Source of the DNA: Nemertoderma westbladi
Lineage: Eukaryota > Xenacoelomorpha > Nemertodermatida > Nemertodermatidae
Direction of reading: 5' to 3'
DNA: 64,000 nt
NCBI GenBank assembly: GCA_032718475.1
Contig: JAUCBJ010004177.1
Coordinates: forward strand, 1-64,000
The position numbers were made by a program, and so were the translations under genes. Shown here piece by piece: positions 12,944 through 25,399 of the stretch (its first letter is position 1; each line of letters opens with the position of its first letter). The notes under the pieces are model-generated. The model did no database searches. It was not told where the DNA came from and saw only the letters and a program-made list of their open reading frames with translations.

Positions 12944-13546
12944 TCAGCGCGAATTGAAGGCGCCTCCGGACCCTCCCAACACACTGGCGAGGCCTCGCTG
13001 GCGCATCCCCTGCCGCCGAGCCACGAGGGTCTCAGCGAGGTGGCGGATTAGGATTTCGGCCTCCTTACACCACACCCCGTCGGTGCTTCCGACTAGGGGG
13101 GTGAAGGAGATCCTCCTGTCCTCGCACACCGCGCTGTAATGGACCTTCTTGGCCCGGACTCGCTGCTCGAGGATGAAGTCCAGGGGCCGATTTGCATAGG
13201 AGGGGGCGTCAGCGTTAACCACCGCTATGTCAAAAGACGCCACTCTCTGCTCGGCCCAGACTCCCCTCGCCAGGAGATCCGCCCTCACTCCACCAACCTC
13301 GCGACCCCGCCTGTCCAGGTACCCCGTGCACAGCGTGACTTCACGCTGCACACATGAGCCCCCGAATGCAGACGCAATGAGGTCACCAAATACCTCTCGC
13401 ACCTCATCGTGTCGCTTTATGACGAGGCCCCCCGACTTGCAGTTGAGGGCGTGGGTCGTTGTAAACGGTTCCCCACACCCCTCGCACTTCGCCGGGAAGC
13501 CAGGCGGCGTCAGGCCGTATCTCATTGAGAGATTGTCCCGGAACAC
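12944..13546 (-). pseudogene. RT-associated zinc-finger plus PD-(D/E)XK-like domain fragment
   Basis: A 200-codon frame. Residues about 20-37 carry a C-x2-C then H-x3-C zinc-finger pattern, followed by GGLVIKRHDEVR. Residues about 78-100 read GVRADLL then FDIAVVNADAPSY, resembling the active-site strands of a PD-(D/E)XK nuclease. Later residues (SFTPLVGSTDGV, then KEAEIL) match the order of a C-terminal domain that I recall downstream of reverse transcriptases in many invertebrate mobile elements. No reverse transcriptase is attached and the last 30 residues diverge, so it is a fragment or captured domain. Two related fragments lie at 46893-47415 and 49385-49560. Function as a nuclease is inferred, not shown. 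Confidence 0.6.
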
Positions 13547-13602
13547 CTCCGGGTCGAGGTCTACGATGAAAGTTGTTTTTTTCGTGGTCGGATTGTTATT
13601 AT

Positions 13603-14424
13603 ATATAATATAAAATATAATAATATAAAATGTTTACAAAATAATTATTATTAAAGGCTCAACTAAGATTTACTTATGGGGAGTAACGAGGGGGGTTATT
13701 GGGAATGAGAAAGGTAAATGGGAAAAGAGTGAGTTCCCTTATTGCGACGACCTTGCCTTTCATTTCTTGAACTTATTATTTATTCAATGATGCCGCACTA
13801 CAATCTCTCTGTTCGTGACAGAGTTCACCCACATATGTTACCGAACTCTGTAAGAGGAACAAAGCTTCTTTTGTGCTCAAAAAATATACCAAAAGCAAAT
13901 CAATTGCATATTTTATGTAAAACTCGTGCGATAACGCGATGACGAGGTGGTGGAATAAACAGGCTATTTAAACATGATTTCAGCATAAATTCAATGCGTT
14001 CAAAGAGTTTAATGTTGAAGACGTGAAGCGATAACAGCGAGGGCACTGGGCATAAAACTGGGCCAAAGTGGCATGAAATCTCAGATAAGAGAATCACTTC
14101 CTATGTGCGCCGTGGGAAACTAATGTAACAGCTGTAGAACTAAGTGTTTTATATGAGATACGCACGCAGCACAGAGCGCGTCTGTATTGCGCATAGTAGG
14201 TGACATGTGGGACAAAAATCACCTCCTTTTAATTTCCTCCCTCCACCACAGCCTCCCACTCTGACATGAACTGAAAGAAGTTGTGTATATCAATTTGACG
14301 AATATTGAGCGGACAAACATATACAAGCAAACAAATATACAATCATACCTTCATACCTACCACCTATATGCTATGTATAAACATGGAAGGATGCTCGCAG
14401 GCTGAAACTTCTAATTGAAATGGG
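13603..14424. other. Spacer, no gene seen
   Basis: Single-copy-looking AT-rich sequence. Short frames at 13742-13942 (plus) and 13900-14097 (minus) resemble no family I know and overlap each other, so I do not call them. Confidence 0.5.
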
Positions 14425-17400
14425 GTGGGGTATCTACCCCGAACCATATCCAAACTCTACCCCGAACCACAACCAAACTCTACTCCGAACCATAACAAAA
14501 CTCTACCCCGAACCATAACCAAACTCTACCCCGAACCATAACCAAACTCTACCCCGAACCATAACCAAACTCTACCCCGAACCATATCCAAACTCTACCC
14601 CGAACCACAACCAAACTCTACTCCGAACCATAACAAAACTCTACCCCGAACCATAACCAAACTCTACCCCGAACCATAACCAAACTCTACCCCGAACCAT
14701 AACCAAACTCTACCCCGAACCATAACCAAACTCTACCCCGAACCATAACCAAACTCTACTCCGAACCATAACCAAACTCTACTCCGAACCATAACAAAAC
14801 TCTACCCCGAACCATAACCAAACTCTACTCCGAACCATAACAAAACTCTACCCCGAACCATAACCAAACTCTACCCCGAACCATATCCAAACTCTACCCC
14901 GAACCATAACAAAACTCTACCCCGATCCATAACCAAACTCTACCCCGAACCATAACCAAACTCTACCCCGAACCATAACCAAACTCTACTCCAAACCATA
15001 ACAAAACTCTACCCCGAACCATAACCAAACTCTACCCCGAACCATAACCAAACTCTACTCCGAACCATAACCAAACTCTACTCCGAACCATATCCAAACT
15101 CTACTCCGAACCATATCCAAACTCTACTCCGAACCATATCCAAACTCTACTCCGAACCATATCCAAACTCTACTCCGAACCATATCCAAACTCTACTCCG
15201 AACCATATCCAAACTCTACTCCGAACCATATCCAAACTCTACTCCGAACCATATCCAAACTCTACACCGAACCATATCCAAACTCTACCCCGAACCATAA
15301 CCAAACTCTACCCCGAACCATAACCAAACTCTACTCCGAACCATAACCAAACTCTACTCCGAACCATATCCAAACTCTACTCCGAACCATATCCAAACTC
15401 TACCCCGAACCACAACCAAACTCTACTCCGAACCATATCCAAACTCTACCCCGAACCACAACCAAACTCTACTCCAAACCATAACCAAACTCTACCCAGA
15501 ACCATAACCAAACTCTACCCCGAACCATAACCAAACTCTACCCCGAACCATAACCAAACTCTACCCCGAACCATAACCAAACTCTACTCCGAACCATAAC
15601 CAAACTCTACCCCGAACCATATCCAAACTCTACTCGGAACCATAACCAAACTCTACCCCGAACCATAACCAAACTCTACCCCGAACCATAACCAAACTCT
15701 ACCACGAACCATAACCAAACTCTACCCCGAACCATAACCAAACTCTACTCCGAACCATAACCAAACTCTACCCCGAACCATAACCAAACTCTACCCCGAA
15801 CCATAACCAAACTCTACCCCGAACCATAACCAAACTCTACTCCGAACCATAACCAAACTCTACCCCGAACCATATCCAAACTCTACTCGGAACCATAACC
15901 AAACTCTACCCCGAACCATAACCAAACTCTATTCCGAACCATAACCAAACTCTACCCCGTACCATAACCAAACTCTACCCCGAACCACAACCAAACTCTA
16001 CCCCGTACCATATCCAAACTCTACCCCGAACCACAACCAAACTCTACCCCGAACCATATCCAAACTATACTCCGATCCATATCCAAACTCTTCTCCGAAC
16101 CATAACCAAACTCTACCCCGAACCATAACCAAACTCTACCCCGAACCATATCCAAACTCTACTCGGAACCATAACCAAACTCTACCCCGAACCATAACCA
16201 AACTCTATTCCGAACCATAACCAAACTCTACCCCGTACCATAACCAAACTCTACCCCGAACCATAACCAAACTCTACCCCGAACCACAACCAAACTCTAC
16301 CCCGAACTATAACCAAACTCTACTCCGAACCATAACCAAACTCTACCCCGAACCATAACCAAACTCTACTCCGAACCATATCCAAACTCTACTCCGAACC
16401 ATATCCAAACTCTACCCCGAACCACAACCAAACTCTACTCCGAACCATATCCAAACTCTACCCCGAACCACAACCAAACTCTACTCCAAACCATAACCAA
16501 ACTCTACCCAGAACCATAACCAAACTCTACCCCGAACCATAACCAAACTCTACCCCGAACCATAACCAAACTCTACCCCGAACCATAACCAAACTCTACT
16601 CCGAACCATAACCAAACTCTACCCCGAACCATATCCAAACTCTACTCGGAACCATAACCAAACTCTACCCCGAACCATAACCAAACTCTACCCCGAACCA
16701 TAACCAAACTCTACCACGAACCATAACCAAACTCTACCCCGAACCATAACCAAACTCTACTCCGAACCATAACCAAACTCTACCCCGAACCATAACCAAA
16801 CTCTACCCCGAACCATAACCAAACTCTACCCCGAACCATAACCAAACTCTACTCCGAACCATAACCAAACTCTACCCCGAACCATATCCAAACTCTACTC
16901 GGAACCATAACCAAACTCTACCCCGAACCATAACCAAACTCTATTCCGAACCATAACCAAACTCTACCCCGTACCATAACCAAACTCTACCCCGAACCAC
17001 AACCAAACTCTACCCCGTACCATATCCAAACTCTACCCCGAACCACAACCAAACTCTACCCCGAACCATATCCAAACTATACTCCGATCCATATCCAAAC
17101 TCTTCTCCGAACCATAACCAAACTCTACCCCGAACCATAACCAAACTCTACCCCGAACCATATCCAAACTCTACTCGGAACCATAACCAAACTCTACCCC
17201 GAACCATAACCAAACTCTATTCCGAACCATAACCAAACTCTACCCCGTACCATAACCAAACTCTACCCCGAACCATAACCAAACTCTACCCCGAACCACA
17301 ACCAAACTCTACCCCGAACTATAACCAAACTCTACTCCGAACCATAACCAAACTCTACCCCGAACCATAACCAAACTCTACTCCGAACCATAACCAAACT

Positions 17401-18525
17401 CTACCCCGTACCATATCCAAATTCTACCCCGAACCACAACCAAACTCTACCCCGAACCATATCCAAACTCTACCCCGAACCACAACCAAACTCTACCCAG
17501 AACCACAACCAAACTCTACCCCGAACCATAACCAAACTCTACTCGGAACCATAACCAAACTCTACCCCGAACCATATCCAAACTCTACCACGAACCATAA
17601 CCAAACTCTACCCCGAACCATAACCAAACTCTACTCCGAACCATAACCAAACTCTACCCCGAACCATATCCAAACTCTACCCCGAACCACAACCAAACTC
17701 TACCCCGAACCACAACCAAACTCTACTCCAAACCATAACCAAACTCTACCACGAACCATAACCAAACTCTACCCCGAACCAACTAAATTCTACCTCGAAC
17801 CATAACCAAACTCTACCCCGAACCATAACCAAACTCTACCACGAACCATAACCAAACTCTACCCCGAACCACAACCAAACTCTACCCCGAACCACAACCA
17901 AACTCTACCCCGAACCATAACCAAACTATACTCCGAACCATAACGAAACTATACTCCGAACCACAACCAAACTCACCCCGAACCACAACCAAACTCTACC
18001 CCGAACTATAACCAAACTCTACCCCGAACCATAACAAAACTCTACCCCGAACCATAACCAAACTCTACTCCGAACCATAACCAAATTCTACTCCGAACCA
18101 TATCCAAACTCTACCCCGAACCACATCCAAACTCTACTCGGAACCATAACCAAACTCTACCCCGAACCATAACCAAACTCTACCCCGAACCATATCCAAA
18201 CTCTACTCGGAACCACAACCAAACTCCACCTTGATCCATAACCAAACTCTACGCGAAACCAAAACCAAACTCCACCTTGATCCATAACCAAACTCTACCA
18301 CGAACCATAACCAAACTCTACCTCAAACCTACTAAATTCTACCTCGAACAACAACCAAACTCTACCCCGATCCATAACCAAACTCTACCACGGACCATAA
18401 CCAAACTCTACGCTAAACCATAACCTAACTCTACCCCGGCCCCGGACCATAACCAAACTCTACTGGGAACCACAACCAAACTCTACTCGGAACCATAACC
18501 AAACTCTTACTCGTAACCATAATAA
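14425..18525. repeat. 23-bp satellite array with 1012-bp higher-order duplication
   Basis: About 178 copies of a 23-bp unit built on CCGAACCATAACCAAACTC. Common variants are ACTCC for ACCCC and CATATCC for CATAACC. A block of 44 units (1012 bp) is duplicated in tandem: roughly 15357-16368 recurs at 16369-17380, recognisable by the rare ACTCCAAACC, TACCCAGAACC, GATCC and TCTTCTCC units in the same order. The right end (17760-18525) is frayed. No plus-strand frame of interest. Confidence 0.97.
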
Positions 18526-19336
18526 AAACAGCCATTAACAAGTTTAGAAAACCTTAACTAAAAATTGTTATAAAAGGAAACTGATAAAGGATGTAATGAT
18601 TATTGAGAAGGGAATTAAAACAGCAGAAATATGGGGATGCTAACTCTCCTTAACGTCAGGATGCAAGAAGGCTTCAACCCTGTGTGGCAGTGTGGGTCTA
18701 TATAATATATAAAACATATGACGCAGACATTCATCCAATAAGTTTTAGGCCAGAATAGAATTCCTCACTTGGAAACTGATTAGCTATAGTTACGCTTCAC
18801 ATAGCCTTGCGTTGTTATAATGATTGCCTAACTCCAATCATCCAACCAACCTATTGTTAGCTCTCTTTCATCTAACCGCCAGTCCCATTATTGGTGGAAC
18901 AGAGAAGGTACCTTTTCCTAATCCTTGGCTCCACACACACATTGTAGATCCGGGCCATCAGTAACTGATATCCCTTTGATCTTTTGTGCTCTTCTATTAG
19001 GAAGGAGTGGCTATGATTGCAAATAAATCTTTATGGCACACGGGCCGGTACAGTTACGGCTGTTTGGATCCCCTTTTAACTAACACAGATACCAAATAAT
19101 GCGACAATTTTACGGCTAATAATTCCAGGTAAGGGTCCCTGGATGCTACTCAAGTGGTTTCGTAGCGCGAAATTTTTACTAGCTAATGATCCCCCGTAAA
19201 ACATTTGCTTCCTGTAATTAAAGTAACGCCTATCTGGATGGTTGTTTGATATTTATAGAGGCAACGGCAGGCAGGTAATACTGTCCCCCCCCAATAAATA
19301 TGGAGAACATTTTTGCTCAGAGTTATAATATGATCA
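18526..19336. other. Spacer, no gene seen
   Basis: Moderately AT-rich with no frame, repeat or RNA gene I can support. It separates the 23-bp and 39-bp satellites. Confidence 0.55.
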
Positions 19337-21398
19337 AATTTATTATCTAAAACGACAAGGTATTTTACACGACACAGTTTATTATCTCGAACGACAAGGT
19401 ATCTTACACGACACAGTTTATTATCTAGAACGACAAGGTATCTTACACGACACAGTTTATTATCTAGAACGAGAAGGTATCTTACACGACACAGTTTATT
19501 ATCTAGAACGACAAGGTATCTTACACGACACAGTTTATTATCTAGAACGAGAAGGTATCTTACACGACACAGTTTATTATCTAGAACGAGAAGGTATCTT
19601 ACACGACACAGTTTATTATCTAGAACGAGAAGGTATCTTACACGACACAGTTTATTATCTAGAACGAGAAGGTATCTTACACGACACCATTTATTATCTA
19701 GAACGACAAGGTATCTTACACGACACAGTTTATTATCTAGAACGAAAAGGTATCTTACACGACACAGTTTATTATCTAGAACGACAAGGTATCTTACACG
19801 ACACAGTTTATTATCTAGAACGACAAGGTATCTTACACGACACAGTTTATTATCTAGAACGAGAAGGTATCTTACACGACACAGTTTATTATCTAGAACG
19901 AGAAGGTATCTTACACGATACAGTTTATTATCTAGAACGAGAAGGTATCTTACACGACACCATTTATTATCTAGAACGACAAGGTATCTTACACGACACA
20001 GTTTATTATCTAGAACGAGAAGGTATCTTACACGACACAGTTTATTATCTAGAACGACAAGGTATCTTACACGACACAGTTTATTATCTAGAACGACAAG
20101 GTATCTTACACGACACAGTTTATTATCTAGAACGAAAAGGTATCTTACACGACACAGTTTATTATCTAGAACGAGAAGGTATCTTACACGACACCATTTA
20201 TTATCTAGAACGACAAGGTAGGTATCTTACACGACACAGTTTATTATCTAGAACGAGAAGGTATCTTACACGACACAGTTTATTATCTAGAACGAGAAGG
20301 TATCTTACACGACACAGTTTATTATCTAGAACGAGAAGGTATCTTACACGACACCATTTATTATCTAGAACGACAAGGTATCTTACACGACACAGTTTAT
20401 TATCTAGAACGAAAAGGTATCTTACACGACACAGTTTATTATCTAGAACGAGAAGGTATCTTACACGACACCATTTATTATCTAGAACGACAAGGTATCT
20501 TACACGACACAGTTTATTATCTAGAAGGACAAGGTATGTTACACGACACAGTTTATTATCTAAAACGACAAGGTATCTTACACGACACAGTTTATTATCT
20601 AGAACGAAAAGGTATCTTACACGACACAGTTTATTATCTAGAACGAGAAGGTATCTTACACGACACCATTTATTATCTAGAACGACAAGGTATCTTACAC
20701 GACACAGTTTATTATCTAGAACGAAAAGGTATCTTACACGACACAGTTTATTATCTAGAACGAGAAGGTATCTTACACGACACCATTTATTATCTAGAAC
20801 GACAAGGTATCTTACACGACACAGTTTATTATCTAGAAGGACAAGGTATGTTACACGACACAGTTTATTATCTAAAACGACAAGGTATCTTACACGACAC
20901 AGTTTATTATCTAGAACGAAAAGGTATCTTACACGACACAGTTTATTATCTAGAACGAAAAGGTATCTTACACGACACAGTTTATTATCTAGAACGAGAA
21001 GGTATCTTACACGACACCATTTATTATCTAGAACGACAAGGTATCTTACACGACACAGTGTATTATCTAAAACGACAAGGTATCTTACACGACACAGTTT
21101 ATTATCTAGAACGAGAAGGTATCTTACACGACACAGTTTATTATCTAGAACGACAAGGTATCTTACACGACACAGTTTATTATCTAGAACGACAAGGTAT
21201 CTTACACGACACAGTTTATTATCTAGAACGAGAAGGTATCTTACACGACACAGTTTATTATCTAGAACGACAAGGTATCTTACACGACACAGTTTATTAT
21301 CTAGAACGAGAAGGTATCTTACACGACACAGTTTATTATCTAGAACGACAAGGTATCTTACACGACACAGTTTATTATCTAGAAGGACAAGGTATTAT
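19337..21398. repeat. 39-bp satellite array (13-codon unit)
   Basis: About 53 copies of a 39-bp unit containing TTTATTATCTAGAACGACAA and GGTATCTTACACGACAC. The unit is 13 codons and lacks stops in one plus frame, which reads repeats of GILHDTVYYLERQ. A 4-bp insertion (GGTA near 20219) changes frame. A 322-codon frame at 20536-21504 starts only because one unit has GGTATG in place of GGTATC, and it runs out into the neighbouring transposon. Unit types (GACAAG, GAGAAG, GAAAAG, ACCATT) recur in ordered blocks, showing block duplication. I read it as satellite, not a gene. Confidence 0.96.
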
Positions 21399-22083
21399 AC
21401 AGACGTTTCGGCCTAGCACGTTTCGGTCCAGGACGTTTCGGCCCGGACATTTCGGCCCGGACGATTCGGCCCGGACGTTTCGGCCCATGACTGTAACTGA
21501 ATGAAAAGGCCAACTTGTTTGATATGATAATAATTATTCATTAAAATTATAATTATTTCACAATAACATACAAACACTTAATAAAATATCTTTCATGAAA
21601 TGGCTATTTAATTTACCTTTATTTAAAAATAAAATAAACATTATGGAAGTGGTGCTCTGGTTCCATAGTCGCCATCAATTATGTTATGCGGCCGAAAAAA
21701 TACGCATATATTTCATCTAAATTTAAATTTAAATTTATATATTATTATTATATTTGTTATATTTGTTCTAAGTTACATTATGGTGTAAATTTATATTAAT
21801 AAATAATAATAATAATATTACATTAGTTATTATTTATAAATATAATGTAGAACTTCGATCTTGACGACTTTCAAACAGGTGTCGGAGCAGTTCCTACTGA
21901 CAACTCCTCTTGTAACGAACGTATAACAACTACAAAACAAATATATTGAATAACTTATTATTAATAGCTTATTTAAGGGAGTAAAGTGAATCTTTGGGCC
22001 AAAACGTCCGTCAAGCAAATCTTGTATTTCATTCATTGAGCCGAAACGTCCTAGGCCAAAACGTCTTAGACCGAAACGTCTGT
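21399..22083. mobile_element. 685-bp inverted-repeat element (MITE-like) inside the 39-bp satellite
   Basis: The satellite stops at GGTAT and resumes at 22088 with ATCTTACACGAC. The inserted DNA begins ACAGACGTTTCGG and ends with its reverse complement (CCGAAACGTCTGT at 22071-22083). Each end is a run of imperfect ~15-bp repeats of GGACGTTTCGGCC: about six on the left (21399-21485), three on the right. The interior is AT-rich with no transposase. The exact target duplication is unclear, and I cannot assign the superfamily. Confidence 0.75.
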
Positions 22084-22087
22084 TACC

Positions 22088-22142
22088 CATCTTACACGAC
22101 ACAGTTTATTTATTATCTAGAACGACAAGGTATCTTACACAG
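22088..22142. repeat. Terminal remnant of the 39-bp satellite
   Basis: About 1.3 units of the 39-bp satellite beyond the inserted element, with a 4-bp TTTA duplication inside. It proves that the element inserted within the array rather than at its edge. Confidence 0.9.
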
Positions 22143-22323
22143 ATGTTACAAAGTAACATTGGCCTTATGAGTATGATCCATTGTAATTATCAGTAAATAC
22201 TTACGTATTAACTGCCTCAATTGTTTTTCTATACGTTGAGTGTAAAGATTAAGAATAAAGATAAAGATTAAATCAGTAGTCATATCTACATATTTGTTGC
22301 GCTATATCAGTTCTTTTAATTTA

Positions 22324-23212
22324 ACCCCCCCCCCCCCCCCCCTCCCATGACATACCATCAGGACAACAACCAGTACTATGTAACACAATCAGAACTGCAA
22401 CCTGTACAGTGTGACACAATCAGCACTGCACTGTGTTACCGTGTGACACAATCAGGACTGCACTGTGTACCGTGTGACACAATTAAGACTGTATCCTGTA
22501 CCGTGTGACACAATCAGGTCTGCACTGCGTACCGTGTCACACCACCAGGACTGCACTCACTGTGTACCGTGCCACACCATCAGGACTGCACTGTGTACCG
22601 TATGACACTGTTAGAACTGCAACCTGTACCGTGTGACACAATCAGAACTGCAACCTGTACCCTGTGACACAATCAGGACTGCACTGTGTACCGTGACACA
22701 ATCAGGACTGCACTGTGTACCGTGACACAATCAGGACTGCACTGTGTACCGTGACACAATCAGGACTGCACTGTGTACCGTGACACAATCAGGACTGCAC
22801 TGTGTACCGTGACACAATCAGGACTGCACTGTGTACCGTGACACAATCAGGACTGCACTGTGTACCGTGTCACACCATCAGGACTCACAATGTGTACCGC
22901 ATGACACTGTCAGAACTGCAACCAGTACCGTGTGACACAATCAGGACTGTAACCTGTACCGTGTGACACAATCAGGACTGCAACCTGTACCGTGTGACAC
23001 AATCAGGACTGCACTGTGTACCGTGTGACACCGTCATGACTGCACTGGTACCGTATTACACTAGCAGGACTGAAACCTGTACCGTGTGACACAATCAGGA
23101 CTGCACTGTGTGTGAACCGTGTCACACCATAATCAATGACTGCATTGTGTACCGTGTGACACAATTAGTACTGTATACCGTGGCATACCATCAGGACTGT
23201 AACCAACCTGGT
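22324..23212. repeat. 29-31-bp satellite preceded by a C tract
   Basis: A run of about 19 C (starting at 22324, directly after TTAA) is followed by about 29 units of CAATCAGGACTGCACTGTG plus TACCGTGACA. The homogeneous core (22660-22870) has a 29-bp period; flanking units carry GTGTGACAC and are 31 bp. Divergence increases toward both ends. Not coding. Confidence 0.93.
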
Positions 23213-24304
23213 TAATTTTATCATACTTCATTATTCTCTGCCTTCATCCTTGTTTGATTGATTTGGTATCAATTTCAACCGCGGGTTCATATCAAAAGAA
23301 TTGTTTCACACCGCAGGCGTCGATGTAATTTTCTTTCTAAAGCTATAAATTGCGAAAAATCGATCCCCAGTGCAAGCGAACTAAACCTACGGTAAGTCGG
23401 GTAGGGGGGGGGGGGGGGGTGGTCCGTCCCTAAGGCCGGACAAACTGAACGTGGGCGGTATTTAACGCCATGCCTCGGACTCAATCAACCCAACTAGCCG
23501 ACTACCAAACTTGGATTAATCCTCCCCCGAGCACTGGAGCAGAAGAGGTGGGCTGTGTCCCAACGTTATCCGCGGCATGTACGGGTACAACCACAGCGAG
23601 TAGCATAACGCCCTGTCATCGATACGGCGTCTAATAAAGGGGATTATAAAAAAGCGGACACCGTTAGCTAAAGCGCTCGCAATTAACGTTAATGGTTGGT
23701 AACTCTGGCCGCAATGTTTATTAGGTCCCCAACATTGTTGCCACTGTGTATTAAAGCCAAACATCTGCTTCGGTGGATATTTAGTTGCCTGGTGTAAGTG
23801 CGGTTATGACTCACTGTCCTTTAACGGCCCGATTAAACACATATTGAATGATTTTTTTTAACTTTATTGGGATAAAAATGCTAATGTCGTTAAAAAGTCA
23901 TAAAAAATTATATTATATTATGTACAATGCGTGAATTATTTCGTAATTAATATTATCTTCTTTTGACGATTAATAATTTAGTAACGGGAAAGGTTTCCGC
24001 TTTATACATGATTATCTTAATACTTAAATTTGTATAAGTACATATTTATTTTGAGTCAGAGGCGTTTATTACCATATACATATGGTGTAAAATTTATGTA
24101 CGGCACGGCATGTATGAAATATTTATGTATAATTAATATTAAATTAAAATTAAGATTAAAAACAATGATTAAAAGTTTAAAAGTAAAACCCTTAAAATCG
24201 TTGTGAGATTATTAGGTTGCATCCACGGGGGGTTTTATGTTGTACACGGTTAGTGCGTTTTTAAGAAGGGAGGGTTGCTTGGGGAGGCCTACAAATTTAT
24301 TTTT
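23213..24304. other. Spacer with poly-G tract, no gene seen
   Basis: Contains a run of about 17 G at 23404. Frames on the minus strand at 23287-23484 and 23516-23764 are short and match nothing I know. The stretch 23850-24200 is strongly AT-rich. Confidence 0.5.
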
Positions 24305-25205
24305 GAAGCGGCATGATTAGTTCGTTCTGCAGTTCTTACCGGACCAGATAGGGTGAATGTAACGAATGATTAGTTCGTTCGACAGTTCTTACCGGACCAG
24401 ATAGGGTGAATGTAACGAATGATTAGTTCGTTCTGCAGTTCTTACCGGACCAGATAGGGTGAATGTAACGAATGATTAGTTCGTTCTACAGTTCTTACCG
24501 GACCAGATAGGGTGAATGTAACGAATGATTAGTTCGTTCTGCAGTTCTTACCGGACCAGATAGGGTGAATGTAACGAATGATTAGTTCGTTCTGCAGTTC
24601 TTACCAGACCAGATAGGGTGAATGTAACGAATGATTAGTTCGTTCTACAGTTCTTACCGACCAGATAGGGTGAATGTAACGAATGATTAGTTCGTTCTAC
24701 AGTTCTTACCGGACCAGATAGGGTGAATGTAACGAATGATTAGTTCGTTCTACAGTTCTTACCGGACCAGATAGGGTGAATGTAACGAATGATTAGTTCG
24801 TTCTACAGTTCTTACCGGACCAGATAGGGTGAATGTAACGAATGATTAGTTCGTTCTACTGTACAGTTCTTACCGGACCAGATAGGGTGAATGTAACGAA
24901 TGATTAGTTCGTTCTACAGTTCTTACCGGACCAGATAGGGTGAATGTAACGAATGATTAGTTCGTTCTACAGTTCTTACCGGACCAGATAGGGTGAATGT
25001 AACAAATGATTAGTTCGTTTCTACAGGTCTTACCGGACCAGATAGGGTGAATGTAACGAATGATTAGTTCGTTTCTACAGGTCTTACCGGACCAGATAGG
25101 GTGAATGTAACGAATGATTAGTTCGTTTCTACAGGTCTTACCGGACCAGATAGGGTGAATGTAACGAATGATTAGTTCGTTTCTACAGTTCTTACCGGAC
25201 CATAA
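24305..25205. repeat. 53-bp satellite array
   Basis: About 17 copies of a 53-bp unit with CGAATGATTAGTTCGTTCTA and ACCGGACCAGATAGGGTGAA. Units are nearly identical. The last four share TTTCTACAGG in place of TTCTACAG, a local sub-family. The array ends about 195 bp from the stop of the LRR gene. Confidence 0.97.
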
Positions 25206-25399
25206 TAAATACTGTCATGGTAATCTTAATACCAGAAATGTCATGAGTAACGGTATATCGGAGTCTGAGTATCTGGCCTCCTTACTAATCAAACAGACAT
25301 ATGAAGTACAAAAATAAATCCACTTATATTCATTGTGTTTTCTAACGATGCAGTTTTCATTGTATGGATAGAAGCCGGAGACCAATCAGTAGGCCTACA

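Larger units (their letters stand above)
12441..13602. mobile_element. Inverted-repeat cassette carrying a nuclease-like ORF
   Basis: About 40 bp at 12441-12480 is repeated inverted at 13563-13602. Both carry GATGAAAGTTG, a TCGTGG core and GATTGTTATTAT when read on the plus strand at the right end. Between them lie a strong hairpin (12470-12564), an AT-rich stretch, and a GC-rich block (about 12835-13560) that holds a minus-strand reading frame. The change in base composition is sharp. I saw no clear target-site duplication. It could be a transposon with captured cargo, or a chance product of a local inversion. Confidence 0.5.

Noticed and set aside
20536-21504. A 322-residue repetitive protein gene
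   Set aside because: The frame exists because the satellite unit is 39 bp and lacks a stop; its ATG is a single-unit variant and its last ~37 codons run into an unrelated transposon.
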